NCBI RefSeq assembly: GCF_016861975.1
Contig: NZ_BOMB01000004.1
Coordinates: forward strand, 186,001 to 250,000
DNA length: 64,000 bases
Source of the DNA: Actinocatenispora rupis
GTDB lineage: Bacteria; Actinomycetota; Actinomycetes; Mycobacteriales; Micromonosporaceae
Direction: 5' to 3'
In this document: piece by piece, positions 47,518 to 55,913 of the stretch
Layout of the letters: each line of letters starts with the position of its first letter
How positions within the stretch are numbered: position 1 is the stretch's first letter
The notes under the pieces: model-generated
Databases searched by the model: none
What the model was told of the DNA's origin: nothing
Seen by the model: only the letters and a program-made list of their open reading frames with translations
Position numbers and translations under genes: made by a program

Positions 47518-48084
47518 ATGCGGAAACTGATCTACGGCATGAACGTGTCCCTGGACGGCTACATCGCCGCGCCCGGCGACGACATCAGCTGGGGCGGGCC
47601 GCCGAGCGACGAGCTGTTCCAGTGGTGGCTCGACCGGGAACGGGCGACCAGCCTGATGCTGTACGGGCGCAAGCTGTGGGAGACGATGAGTTCGTACTGG
47701 CCGACCGGCGACCAGCAGCCCGGCGCGAGCCCGGCGGAGATCGAGTTCGCGCGGAACTGGCGGGACACGCCGAAGGTCGTGTTCTCCTCGACGATCGACA
47801 CGGTCGACTGGAACACCCGCCTGGTCACCGGCGACGCGGTCGCCGAGATCACCAGGCTCAAGGCCGAGGACGGCGGCCCGATGGGCATCGGCGGCGCGAC
47901 CCTGGCCGCGGCCGCCATGCGGGCCGGGCTGATCGACGAGTACGAGCTGGCCATCTACCCGGTCCTGACCGGCGCCGGCACGCCGTTCTTCACGGCGCTG
48001 GACAGTTGGGCGAACCTGAACCTGGTGGAGACGCGGACCTTCCCCGGCGGCGTCGTCCTGACCCGGTACGAAACCAAGCGGTGA
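47518..48084 (+). CDS. RibD C-terminal/dihydrofolate reductase-like protein (second copy)
   Basis: A 188-residue reductase-fold protein: LIYGMNVSLDGYIAAPGDDISWG, TSLMLYGRKLWETMSSYWP, PKVVFSSTIDTVDWNTRLV and PMGIGGATLAAAAMRAGLIDEYELAIYPV. The motif order matches 38128-38676 but the two are distant relatives rather than a recent duplication. The ATG follows GGAAGG. A long bidirectional hairpin separates it from the convergent S53 peptidase. Confidence 0.88.
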   Translation: MRKLIYGMNVSLDGYIAAPGDDISWGGPPSDELFQWWLDRERATSLMLYGRKLWETMSSYWPTGDQQPGASPAEIEFARNWRDTPKVVFSSTIDTVDWNTRLVTGDAVAEITRLKAEDGGPMGIGGATLAAAAMRAGLIDEYELAIYPVLTGAGTPFFTALDSWANLNLVETRTFPGGVVLTRYETKR

Positions 48085-48166
48085 ACGACGCTCCCCCGCG
48101 GCGCCGGTACCGACGGGTGAGGTGGCCCGGGTGAAACAGCGGTGCTCGTACACCTCAGGGTCAGAC

Positions 48167-48205
48167 ACCGGTGCCGCACGCCCGTGTCGGGCATGCGGCA
48201 CCGGT
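48167..48205. terminator. Long stacked hairpin between convergent genes
   Basis: Outer 12-bp arms ACCGGTGCCGCA (48167-48178) and its complement (48194-48205) enclose inner arms GCCCG (48180-48184) and CGGGC (48188-48192) with a TGT loop. The almost continuous stem lies 12 nt from the S53 gene's end and 83 nt from the RibD-like gene's end, so it can terminate both. Confidence 0.8.
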
Positions 48206-48216
48206 CGCACGTCGGG

Positions 48217-49623
48217 TCAGAACGCGCCCAGGCCGTGCGGTACGCCGACGCCGGTCGGGCCGTCCCAGCCCGGGCCCGCCACGCACAGCGCGGTCGCCAG
48301 CTTCGCCTTCGTACAGTCGGCTGCGCCGTTGGGCATGCTGGTGCCCGTGGTCACGTCCTCGATCGAACCGCTGCCGGCCGCGTACACCGTGTTGGGTCCG
48401 TCCACGCCGCTGGTGCCGGCGCGGGCGTACAGACCGGCCAGGTACGGCGCCGACGCGCTGGTGCCGAGGGCGACGCCCCAGCCGCCGGCGCCACCGGACG
48501 CCGGCAGGTACGTGTCGTAGATCGACAGGTTGACCGCGGCGGCCGACACGTCGGAGCTGGCGCGGTGACCGCCGCAGTGCGCGGCCACGCTCTTGGGCTG
48601 CCCGTTCGCCGGGGCGATGTAGTCGGAGCAGGCACTCGATGCCGACCAGTACGCGCCGTCGTTGAGTGCGCTTCCGGTGTCCCACACCGACTTCGTGAAC
48701 GTCTTGCCGCCGTCGTTCGAGGCGAGCTGGACGCCCCCGGCCGACGTCACCCACGGCACTTCCTGCGGCCACACCTGGTGTGCGGTACCGGTCTGGATGC
48801 CGTGGTCACCGGCCGAGGCGACGATCGCCACGCCGGGGTGGTGCAGGCGCTTCGCCAGCGTTCCGGTGGCGATACCCGGCTGCACGCCGTTGCCGACGAC
48901 GTAGCTGAGCGACACCGAGTTGGCGCCCAGCCCGATCGCGGTGTCCACCGCGTCGTCCATCGCCTTGGCCGTCGCGGCCGGCAGATACGCGTACTGCGGA
49001 ATCACCAGCAGCGGCGAGATCTCCACGACGCGGATCTTGCACCGCGGGCAGGCCGCCGAGGCCATGTCCACGTCGAGGGTCGACTCACCGGCAAGCCCCT
49101 CGTCCGCCTTGTTGAGCAGCGGCAGGCCGATCGGCGCGGGCGGCTTCCCGCCGTGCTGACCGACGATCTTCAGGCAACCGCTCGCCTCGGTGCACGCCGG
49201 CAGACCATAAGCCTCCCGGTACTTGGCGAGGTCGGCGGCCAGCGTCGGAGTCGCACCGAACGCGATGATCCCGATCGTGCCGGCCTTCCCGGGGCTGTCC
49301 GGCAGGTGGAACGCGCGGGCGAGGTCCGCCGGCCCCAACCCGACCGGCCCCTTCGACTCCAACGGCTTCGACGCGTCCGACGACGCCGCCACCATCGACA
49401 CGCCACACCCGGTCGGCAGGTACTTGTTGCCGCTCTTCTCCGGGCACAGCTTGATCGTGCGGTGGGTACGCGTCAGGCTCCCGTCCAGCGCCGCCTGCCG
49501 TACCGCGGCCGGACTGTCCGGTGTGGACACCGACGCCGGGCGCGCCGACGCACCGCCCGGCATCAGTACCCCGACCGCGGCCACCGCGGTCGCCGCAACC
49601 ATGGTTTTCACGACACGCCGCAT
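48217..49623 (-). CDS. Secreted S53-family (sedolisin-like) serine peptidase
   Basis: A 468-residue exported protein. The signal peptide (about 1-28) ends GASARP. The catalytic set of sedolisins is visible with family spacing: Glu180 and Asp184 in GESTLDVDM, oxyanion Asp273 in ASAGDHG, and Ser389 in LGTSASAP. A full ~180-residue pro-domain is missing; only about 80 residues precede the core, so activation may differ from kumamolisin. Several cysteine pairs suggest disulfides. The ATG follows GGAGGAG. The promoter upstream carries the 11-bp TTCATCGG repeats. Confidence 0.88.
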   Translation of the reverse strand: MRRVVKTMVAATAVAAVGVLMPGGASARPASVSTPDSPAAVRQAALDGSLTRTHRTIKLCPEKSGNKYLPTGCGVSMVAASSDASKPLESKGPVGLGPADLARAFHLPDSPGKAGTIGIIAFGATPTLAADLAKYREAYGLPACTEASGCLKIVGQHGGKPPAPIGLPLLNKADEGLAGESTLDVDMASAACPRCKIRVVEISPLLVIPQYAYLPAATAKAMDDAVDTAIGLGANSVSLSYVVGNGVQPGIATGTLAKRLHHPGVAIVASAGDHGIQTGTAHQVWPQEVPWVTSAGGVQLASNDGGKTFTKSVWDTGSALNDGAYWSASSACSDYIAPANGQPKSVAAHCGGHRASSDVSAAAVNLSIYDTYLPASGGAGGWGVALGTSASAPYLAGLYARAGTSGVDGPNTVYAAGSGSIEDVTTGTSMPNGAADCTKAKLATALCVAGPGWDGPTGVGVPHGLGAF

Positions 49624-49664
49624 CGCGCTCCTCCGCCGTACCGGGACGTTTCTGGTCGACCGCG

Positions 49665-49696
49665 ATCCTCACGGCACCCGATGAAGCCCCGATGAA
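49665..49696 (-). promoter_or_regulatory. Activator-type promoter with 11-bp direct repeats (copy 3 of 3)
   Basis: On the minus strand TTCATCGGG occurs twice with starts 11 bp apart (TTCA at 49693-49696 and 49682-49685). A GAGGAT -10-like box (49665-49670) begins 15 bp after the second TTCA start, the same spacing as at 2816/2831 and 25357/25372. The S53 ATG follows about 40 nt downstream with GGAGGAG. Confidence 0.5.
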
Positions 49697-50017
49697 TCGC
49701 CTGTACGCGGCGGCTGATCGTGGAGCCGGCCTGGTCGACCCGGGCCCTAACCATCACGGGGCCGTGGGTGGCCGTCACATCCGAGCGGCTGTCCTGTGGA
49801 CGTGTCCGGGGCCGGTGTCGTACTCGCGCGGGCCGCGCAGCCACCGTCATCACCCAGGACGGCACGGTGGAAATCCGCTCCCCGCACGAAGTTCGCAGTG
49901 CGTCGCACGAACTGGATCCCGCTTCCACAGCCGGGATCAGCCCACGGGCAGCGGTCAGCGGGCGCCGGGCGAGCGTCTGGGCCAGCCGCACGTGCGCGCA
50001 CACCGGTGGAGTTCGCG
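49697..50017. other. Gene-free interval before the blaR1-like gene
   Basis: No frame has a start with coding bias or a known motif on either strand. The first ~40 bp belong to the S53 upstream region. Nothing else is seen. Confidence 0.5.
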
Positions 50018-50974
50018 CTAGTCGTGCAGTACGCGTGGGCAGACGTGGAAGACGAGTGTCTCGACGGCGGGCATGAGTGCCAGCCCGAGCGGTGCGAGGA
50101 CCGCCGCGACGACGAGGAGTGCCGCGATGACCGGTGGCATGGCGGTGGCCGGCTCACGCCGTTGGATCAACCGGCGGAACCGGCGTTCGACGGCAACCGC
50201 CGACGCGGCCAGTACCGAGGGGTCCGTGTGGTCAGGTCCGGCCAGGGCGAGCAGCGCGCTCGCGACGGCGAGCGAGCCGTGCGTGTGCGCGGCGGCGTCG
50301 TCTGCCGCCATCTCGACCAGCGCCGGAACCTCGCTCTTCGCGGCCGCAAACAGCGGAACGAACGGGAACGCCCGGCACAACAGTCCCACCGCACCGATCA
50401 GTGGCGCGTGGTGCTGGCGCAGGTGGGCGCGTTCGTGGCTCAGGGCCGCGGCGAGTTCCTTGTCGTCGAGCGTGGCGAGGGCGGAGGAGGTCACCACGAT
50501 CCGGCTCGGATGCCCGGCGACGCAGTACACGACGGGCCGGTCGTCGCACAGGACGTGCACGCCGAGTCGAGCATCGTGACGTGCCAGCAGTCGGATGCCT
50601 TGCAGGTGGCGTCGACGGTGCCGGCGTCCGGACCGCAGTTGCCGCGCAGCGGTGACGTTGAGCCGCAGCACGATGGCGGCGCACACGAGCGTTCCCAGGA
50701 CGCTGCCCGCCAGGCCCGCCGGTGTCGCGTACGGCGCGAACGCGTGCTCGCACACCGAGAGGGTTCGCGCGACGGTGTCGCGTACCGGATCCCACGGCAG
50801 CAGCAGCGTCACCGCGCCCAGCGACGCGGCGACGACGACGGACGCCGACAGCCCCAGCCAGGCGGCAACCCCGAACACCGGTACGACCCTGAGCGCCGGT
50901 GTGCGATTCAGGACGAGACCACCGAACGTTCCCGCGGCGGCGGCGTACGCCAGCAGCAGGATCGACGCGGTCAT
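50018..50974 (-). CDS. M56/BlaR1-type membrane zinc metallopeptidase
   Basis: A 318-residue membrane protein with about four transmembrane helices (about 1-20, 32-58, 85-105, 275-300). The zinc peptidase domain lies between them with HExxH in LSHERAHLRQHH (about 185-196) and a downstream Glu in VEMAADDAAA. There is no C-terminal penicillin-binding sensor, unlike staphylococcal BlaR1, so the signal is unknown. It overlaps blaI by 4 nt (ATGA) and would inactivate the BlaI-like repressor upon signal. Confidence 0.9.
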   Translation of the reverse strand: MTASILLLAYAAAAGTFGGLVLNRTPALRVVPVFGVAAWLGLSASVVVAASLGAVTLLLPWDPVRDTVARTLSVCEHAFAPYATPAGLAGSVLGTLVCAAIVLRLNVTAARQLRSGRRHRRRHLQGIRLLARHDARLGVHVLCDDRPVVYCVAGHPSRIVVTSSALATLDDKELAAALSHERAHLRQHHAPLIGAVGLLCRAFPFVPLFAAAKSEVPALVEMAADDAAAHTHGSLAVASALLALAGPDHTDPSVLAASAVAVERRFRRLIQRREPATAMPPVIAALLVVAAVLAPLGLALMPAVETLVFHVCPRVLHD

Positions 50975-51342
50975 CGGCGGCCGGCGCGGCGCTGTGCCGC
51001 GGCCAGGGCGCGGCGCATCTCGGCGAGTTGCCCCGGATCGATCCGGTCGACGAAGTGCAGCAGTGTCGCGGCCTGGTCGCTGCTTCCCGACAGGACATCA
51101 GCCATCAGGTCCGCGTGGTACTCCTCGCGGCTCGTGACCGGCTGGTACCGGTAGGCGCGCCCGTCGCGTTCCCGTCGCACCATTCCCTTACCGTGCAGGT
51201 GGTCCAGGACGGTCATGACGGTCGTGTAGGCGACCGGCCGGTCTCGTTCCAGCACCTCGCGGACGTCGCGCACCGTCGCCGAGTCGGAGCCGTCCCACAG
51301 CACGTTCATGACCACCGACTCCAGCTCGCCGAGCCGACGCAT
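50971..51342 (-). CDS. BlaI/MecI-type transcriptional repressor
   Basis: A 123-residue winged-helix repressor of the penicillinase-repressor family: LGELESVVMNVLWDGSDSATV, VAYTTVMTVLDHLHGKGMVRRERDG and RAYRYQPV, then a helical dimer domain with DQAATLLHFVDRID. It is the first gene of the blaI-blaR1 pair. A CTACGTAG-centred dyad of the BlaI type lies 121 bp upstream, on the promoter of the divergent NlpC/P60 gene. Confidence 0.93.
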   Translation of the reverse strand: MRRLGELESVVMNVLWDGSDSATVRDVREVLERDRPVAYTTVMTVLDHLHGKGMVRRERDGRAYRYQPVTSREEYHADLMADVLSGSSDQAATLLHFVDRIDPGQLAEMRRALAAAQRRAGRR

Positions 51343-51446
51343 CCCAACCTCCGTCTGCGAGTGCCGGGCATACCTCTGCCCGCCGCAGGCTATCAGTGGC
51401 CACTTCCGCGAGTCCGGTGTCGCCGGCCGATCTGGCGTCCCCCTGC

Positions 51447-51476
51447 TTGCCCGCCAACTATTATGCTACGTAGTAT
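51447..51476 (+). promoter_or_regulatory. BlaI-type operator on the NlpC/P60 promoter
   Basis: A plus-strand promoter -35 TTGCCC (51447-51452), 18 bp, -10 TAGTAT (51471-51476) is overlapped by the dyad ATGCTACGTAGTAT (51463-51476; 12 of 14 positions symmetric, centre CTACGTAG). TAC/GTA-rich dyads like this are typical of BlaI/MecI sites. A CATAAT box on the opposite strand could serve blaI, so one site may control both directions. Confidence 0.55.
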
Positions 51477-51586
51477 TTGGCCCGTTCGTGTCGGACGTCA
51501 GCCATCCGCGAGGGGTGGCGCCGGCACGTACACCGCTCAGTCGCCGCATCAGCGGCGAGCCGGGGACCCAGCACCGTGGGGTGAGT

Positions 51587-51608
51587 CCGGTGACCCGCAT
51601 GTCACCGG
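51587..51608. promoter_or_regulatory. Inverted repeat with GTGAC-N6-GTCAC before the NlpC/P60 gene
   Basis: Perfect 8-bp arms CCGGTGAC (51587-51594) and GTCACCGG (51601-51608) with a 6-bp centre lie in the leader, about 71 bp before the start. The core is GTNAC-N6-GTNAC, as in the palindrome before the PBP gene. It could be an MtrA-type site or a leader hairpin. Confidence 0.45.
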
Positions 51609-51678
51609 TAGGGCGCATCTTCCCGTCCGAACCCGTCAGCTAACCCGGTCTGCGGTCAGGAAGAAGGAGCCATCGCTG

Positions 51679-52650
51679 GTGAGAGTCGCGACCGGCACCA
51701 CGTCGCGCAGCGCAGTCGTCGTACTCGTCGCCGTCCTGGCGGCGGTGACCGGCCTGGTGACCGCCGCGCCCGTTCACGCGGACCCGGCGGAAACCGAACG
51801 GCAGCTCGACGCCACCTGGAACAAGCTGGAGAAGGTGGGTGAGACCTACAAGCAGAACGAAGCCGACCTGAGGAGGAGCCAACGTGCCGCGGCGAAACTG
51901 GCGAGACAGATCAAGCCGTTGCGGGACAAGGTCGATGCCATGTACGCCGACATCGGCGTGATGGCCGCCGCCGCGTACAAGGGTGGCGACCTTCGGCTGG
52001 TCAACTCGATCATGGAACACGGCTCGGCGGGCACGATGCTCGATCAGGTGTCCACATTGGACAGGATTGCCGCCGACCGGCACCGCAAGGTCGCCGCGTA
52101 CGAGAGGGCGAAGCGTACGCTGGACGCCAAGAAGGCGACGCTGGACCGGCGTATCGCCGCCGACCGCGTCAAGGCGAAGAGGCTCAAGGCGCAGAAGGCC
52201 CGCATCGAGAAACAGATGAAGGACCTCCAGGCGAAACGTGCCCGGGAGATCTCCGCGACCAGCGGCGCCGACTACGTCCCGCCCTACATCCCCGGAGCGG
52301 CCGGGAAGGCCGTCCGGTTCGCCTACGCACAGCTCGGCAAGCCGTACGTGTGGAACACGGCCGGCCCGGACACCTACGACTGTTCGGGCCTCACGATGGC
52401 GGCGTGGGCCACCGTCGGCGTCAGCATGCAGCACTACACGGTGAGCCAGTACAACGCCTTCCCGAAGGTGTCGCGGGGCGAGCTTCAACCGGGCGATCTG
52501 TTGTTCTGGAACAACCTGCAGCACGAGGCCATGTACGTCGGCAACGGGTACGCGATCCACGCGCCCACGCCCGGCGAGAACGTCAAGGTCTCCAGCATGT
52601 CGCAACTCGACTACATCGGCCCGTACGACGGAGCAGTACGGCCGGCGTGA
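51679..52650 (+). CDS. Secreted NlpC/P60 peptidoglycan endopeptidase (RipA-like)
   Basis: A 323-residue exported hydrolase. The signal peptide (about 1-36) ends PVHAD. Residues 38-200 form a long Lys/Arg-rich coiled coil (for example LRRSQRAAAKLARQIKPLRD and RIAADRVKAKRLKAQKARIE). The NlpC/P60 domain (about 210-323) has the catalytic triad Cys235 in YDCSGL, His282 in LQHEAMYVG and His294 in AIHAPTPG. It would cut D-Glu-mDAP stem-peptide bonds. The start is GTG 51679 with AAGAAGGAG upstream. It is divergent from blaI-blaR1, whose operator overlaps its promoter. Confidence 0.93.
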   Translation: MRVATGTTSRSAVVVLVAVLAAVTGLVTAAPVHADPAETERQLDATWNKLEKVGETYKQNEADLRRSQRAAAKLARQIKPLRDKVDAMYADIGVMAAAAYKGGDLRLVNSIMEHGSAGTMLDQVSTLDRIAADRHRKVAAYERAKRTLDAKKATLDRRIAADRVKAKRLKAQKARIEKQMKDLQAKRAREISATSGADYVPPYIPGAAGKAVRFAYAQLGKPYVWNTAGPDTYDCSGLTMAAWATVGVSMQHYTVSQYNAFPKVSRGELQPGDLLFWNNLQHEAMYVGNGYAIHAPTPGENVKVSSMSQLDYIGPYDGAVRPA

Positions 52651-52768
52651 CGACTCCCGGCGGGGCCATACGGGCCGGATCCGTTCCCCAGGTCGGATCC
52701 GGTGTCCACGCCGGGGACGGGGGCGGCGCGATGTGGGTCGCGCCGCCCCACCACAACGAGCAGCAACG

Positions 52769-52963
52769 ACCGGGACGGCCCGACCTGCACGCGTGGTAGG
52801 TCACCTCCGGATTCCCGCTCCTGTCCGCGCACGTGCTGGTTGAGGAGAACGACGACTGCCACACCGTCCGCGACCAGTTGCAGCACCTGATCACCGACCC
52901 GTTCCAGATCACCCACACCACCCCGCAGGTGGAACGCCACAGCAACGACGGTCCCGCACCATG
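52769..52963 (+). pseudogene. C-terminal remnant of a cation diffusion facilitator transporter
   Basis: The frame reads DLHAW, an in-frame TAG, then VTSGFPLLSAHVLVEENDDC, HTVRDQLQHLI, FQITHTTPQVE and a stop at 52963. This is the C-terminal cytoplasmic domain of CDF (zinc/cobalt efflux) proteins, whose consensus runs DLHVW-TVTSG with later HTTxQVE. All transmembrane helices are missing and the internal stop replaces one codon, so only about 60 codons of the gene remain. Confidence 0.75.
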
Positions 52964-53067
52964 ACGGCGCCCCGACCGCCCGCCCATCACTCCGCGGTCG
53001 CCCGGGTCTGCCGCAGAGCATCCGGGACCGGTTCCGCGCGGATGTGGCGAACAGGACGCACCGCAGT

Positions 53068-53110
53068 GCCTCGGGCCTCGGGCCTCGGGGGTCTCGGGGG
53101 TCTCGGGGCC
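53068..53110. repeat. CTCGGG-type imperfect tandem repeats
   Basis: The stretch is built from CCTCGGG and GTCTCGGGG units (about five in 43 bp), ending 4 bp before the EthD gene's stop codon. It is a simple GC-rich array, possibly part of the 3' untranslated region. Confidence 0.6.
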
Positions 53111-53114
53111 AGGC

Positions 53115-53426
53115 TCAGCGGGTGCCGTCCCGTACCGGATAGTGGATGGCGACCACACCACCGGTGGCGTAGTTGGCGACATCGGCGGTCACCTGCCGGC
53201 CCTGCGGGGACTCCCGCGCCGCGGTCATCGCCGCGGCGTCGGCGAACTCGGCCTCGAAGACCGCGAAGTACGGCGGCTGTCCCTGCGTCGCTGCCACCTC
53301 GAAGCTGTAGCGGTACGCGAGCAGGCCGGGCATCCGCGCGACCAGCGGGAGGTGGGTGTTCACGTAGTAGTCGCGGAAGTGGTCGGGATCGGCGGGTTCG
53401 GGATACAGGACCATCAGCTTGTGCAT
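53115..53426 (-). CDS. EthD-domain protein
   Basis: A 103-residue dimeric ferredoxin-fold protein of the EthD family: KLMVLYPEPADPDHFRDYYVN, THLPLVARMPGLLAYRYS, and FAVFEAEFADAAAMTAARES then PQGRQVTADVANYA. The His in NTHLP is the conserved position. EthD proteins support degradation of ethers or polyketide cyclisation; the role here is unknown. The ATG follows GGAGG. Confidence 0.88.
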   Translation of the reverse strand: MHKLMVLYPEPADPDHFRDYYVNTHLPLVARMPGLLAYRYSFEVAATQGQPPYFAVFEAEFADAAAMTAARESPQGRQVTADVANYATGGVVAIHYPVRDGTR

Positions 53427-53522
53427 GGCATCCTCCGGTCGGCGGCGTGCCTCGGCGAGGCGGCCTCCAGGGCATGGGCAGAGTCCGTCGGACGTTGGTG
53501 GCCGCCCGTTTCGGCTGCCGGT

Positions 53523-55193
53523 TCAGCTGCGGTGAAAGGCGTGGTGCAGGGTTCCGTCGGTCCGGAGGGTGGCGGTCAGATGGCCGCGCCACGCCTCGTC
53601 GGGTGCGTCGAAGTCCTCGCGCCAGTGGCATCCGCGCGTCTCCCGGCGCAGCTGCGCCGCCCGTACCAGGGCCGCCGCGACGGTGATCAGGTTCGTGGTC
53701 TCCCACGCCTCCCGCCCGGACGACCGCGTACGGCTCTGGTGCGCGATGCGCCGCGCCGCGGTGGACAGCGACGCGGCGCTGCGGGCGACACCGGCGCCGT
53801 GGCTCATCGCGTGTTGCAGATCCGTTCGTACGGCGGGATCCACGGCCCAGGCCACGGCTCCGGACGATGCGGGCTCGCGTTGCGGTGGCAGCCCGTTCGC
53901 CAGGTGCGCGGCGATCCTTCCGGCGTACACGAGAGCCTCCAGCAGCGAGTTGGACGCCAACCGGTTCGCCCCGTGTACACCCGTGCACGCCACCTCGCCC
54001 ACGGCGTACAGGCCGGGGATGCTCGTGCGCCCCCACAGATCCGTGCGTACGCCGCCGCTGTGGTGGTGGGCCTTGGGCGCGACCGGAATCAGCTGGTCGG
54101 CCGGATCCAGCCCGGCCTGCCGGCACAGCGCCGTCACGGTCGGGAACCGTGCCTCCAGCACCCGCGACCCCAGATGTCGCGCGTCGAGGAACACGTGGTC
54201 GGTGTCGGCCGCGACCATCGTACGCAGGACCGCCTTGGCCACGACGTCGCGCGGCGCGAGCTCGGCGAGTTCGTGCACACCCGGCATGAACCGCCGGCCG
54301 TCGTGGTCGACGAGGTGGGCACCCTCACCGCGTACCGCCTCGGTCACCAGGCCCTGCTGCCGCGGGTCGGCGCCGTCCAGCGCGAGTACGGTGGGGTGGA
54401 ACTGCAGAAACTCCACGTCGGTGGCGACCGCACCGGCGCGCAGCGCCAGCGCCAGCCCGTCCCCCGTTGCCACGGGAGGATTGGTGGTGGCGTCGAAGAC
54501 CTGTCCGACACCACCAGTCGCCAGTACCGTCGCCCGGGCCAGCACCGCGCCGACGCCGGCACGGGCGCCCGTTCCGGCGACGTGGACGGTGACCCCGGCG
54601 GCATGACCGGCCGCATCGGTCAGCAGGTCGAGCGCCAACGCGTGCGTGACGACGGTGATGGACGGGTCGCGCAGCACCGCACGCTGCGCGGCCCGCTGAA
54701 GTTCCGCACCGGTGGCGTCGCCGCCGGCATGGATGATCCGCCGCGCGTGGTGGCCGCCCTCCCGGGTCAGTGCCCAGCGCCCGTCGGGATCCCGGTCGAA
54801 CCGTGCGCCGAGCCGTACCAACTCCAGCACCCGCGAGGGCCCCTCGGTCGTGAGTACGTCGACCGCGGCGGGATCGCAGAGCCCTGCGCCCGCCACGAGC
54901 GTGTCGTCGGCGTGCGCGGCGGGAGAGTCGTGGCTGCCGAGTACCGCGACGATGCCGCCCTGGGCCCAACGGGTCGATCCGTCGTCGATCTCGCCCTTGG
55001 TGACGATGGTGACGCGGTAGCCGAGTTCGCTGGCGTGCAACGCGGTCATCAACCCGGCGATCCCGGAACCGACGACGAGGACCTCGGTACTCTGCGACCA
55101 CCGCGGCTCCCCGTCGGGGGTTAGTCGGCGCGGAAGCTCCACGCCGCCGTCGGTACCGGCCTCGTCCACGGCACAGCTCTGTGGTGTGCGCAT
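53523..55193 (-). CDS. nadB: L-aspartate oxidase
   Basis: A 556-residue flavoprotein that oxidises L-aspartate to iminoaspartate, the first step of de novo NAD synthesis. The FAD-binding motif is VLVVGSGIAGLMTALHASELG. TRWAQGGIVAVL, EGGHHARRIIHAGGDATG, QFHPT, PRDVVAKAV and the C-terminal GLYAVGEVACTGVHGANRL with ASNSLLEALVYAGRIA are typical of NadB. ATG 55193 is chosen with GGGAGAA upstream; a longer N-terminus to 55256 lacks similarity. The usual partner nadA is absent and nadC upstream is decayed, so the pathway must be completed elsewhere or the locus is degenerating. Confidence 0.93.
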   Translation of the reverse strand: MRTPQSCAVDEAGTDGGVELPRRLTPDGEPRWSQSTEVLVVGSGIAGLMTALHASELGYRVTIVTKGEIDDGSTRWAQGGIVAVLGSHDSPAAHADDTLVAGAGLCDPAAVDVLTTEGPSRVLELVRLGARFDRDPDGRWALTREGGHHARRIIHAGGDATGAELQRAAQRAVLRDPSITVVTHALALDLLTDAAGHAAGVTVHVAGTGARAGVGAVLARATVLATGGVGQVFDATTNPPVATGDGLALALRAGAVATDVEFLQFHPTVLALDGADPRQQGLVTEAVRGEGAHLVDHDGRRFMPGVHELAELAPRDVVAKAVLRTMVAADTDHVFLDARHLGSRVLEARFPTVTALCRQAGLDPADQLIPVAPKAHHHSGGVRTDLWGRTSIPGLYAVGEVACTGVHGANRLASNSLLEALVYAGRIAAHLANGLPPQREPASSGAVAWAVDPAVRTDLQHAMSHGAGVARSAASLSTAARRIAHQSRTRSSGREAWETTNLITVAAALVRAAQLRRETRGCHWREDFDAPDEAWRGHLTATLRTDGTLHHAFHRS

Positions 55194-55322
55194 CGTTGGT
55201 GTTCTCCCTTCATGCGACGTCGTACGGTGTGCCCCGGCCCGGCTCGACGTGTCCACTGTGGACCTGCTCGGCCGAGCGGCGAAGGCGTGGGATCCGTTGA
55301 CCGCAGCGGAAACTGGCGTACG

Positions 55323-55719
55323 TCAGGGCATCGGGGCTGGGTCGACCTCGGTGAGCAGCAGGCTCGGATCGAGTGCCCGTACGCTGTGCGGCAGAGCGCC
55401 CACGGACATCGCGCCGGCGATCGCCGTGGCGCCGTCCACGGTGATCCGACCGGATGCCTCAAGCTTCGCCGCGGAACCGACCGCCCCTGGAGCTTCGTCG
55501 CGGAGGCGATCCTGGCGTGCATGCGGCCACTTCCCTCTAGTCGCGGAACGACATGGTGTCCAGTAGCAGCCGGTCCGGGCCGGCGTCGAGTGCTTCGCGC
55601 GTCTTCGCGGCCGGGGTGGTGACGCCGTCGCCGGCGGTGTCCCCGCCCAACGCCGCGCGTACGGCGGCAACCGCGGGGGCGTTCGGCCAGGCGCGGCGTA
55701 CATGAGTCGTCTCGACCAT
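55323..55719 (-). pseudogene. Decayed nicotinate-nucleotide pyrophosphorylase (nadC) gene
   Basis: The start retains a ribosome site (AGAGGGG) and ATG 55719, giving MVETTHVRRAWPNAPAVAAV and GGDTAGDGVTTPAAK, like the NadC N-terminal GDxTT region. It jumps directly to REALDAGPDRLLLDTMS (NadC active-site region), a deletion of over 100 codons, then stops. A shifted frame continues KLEASGRITVDGATAIAG, MSVGALPHSVRALDPSLLL to 55323, the NadC C-terminus. Deletion plus frameshift make it non-functional. It lies upstream of nadB on the same strand. Confidence 0.75.
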
Positions 55720-55735
55720 GTCCAACCCCTCTCAT

Positions 55736-55756
55736 GTGCTTCTATATTAGAAGCAC
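55736..55756. promoter_or_regulatory. Palindromic operator of the NAD locus
   Basis: GTGCTTCTA (55736-55744) and TAGAAGCAC (55748-55756) are perfect 9-bp arms around TAT, 17 bp before the start of the nadC remnant. On the minus strand TAATAT within it can be a -10. It is a strong candidate for an NAD-responsive repressor site (NrtR/NdnR-like in principle), still intact although the first gene is dead. Confidence 0.6.
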
Positions 55757-55913
55757 ACGACGGTGCGCGAGCGAAGTCCTTCCGGCCATGAAGTACCTCA
55801 CGCCGTGGGGATTGCATCCTGCTCAGCGCGCGGGCGGTGCCACCGCGACGAGCGGGTCAACGCGGCTGGCACTCGGTGCGCACGCGGGGCCGCAACCGGT
55901 GAGGAGGACACCG

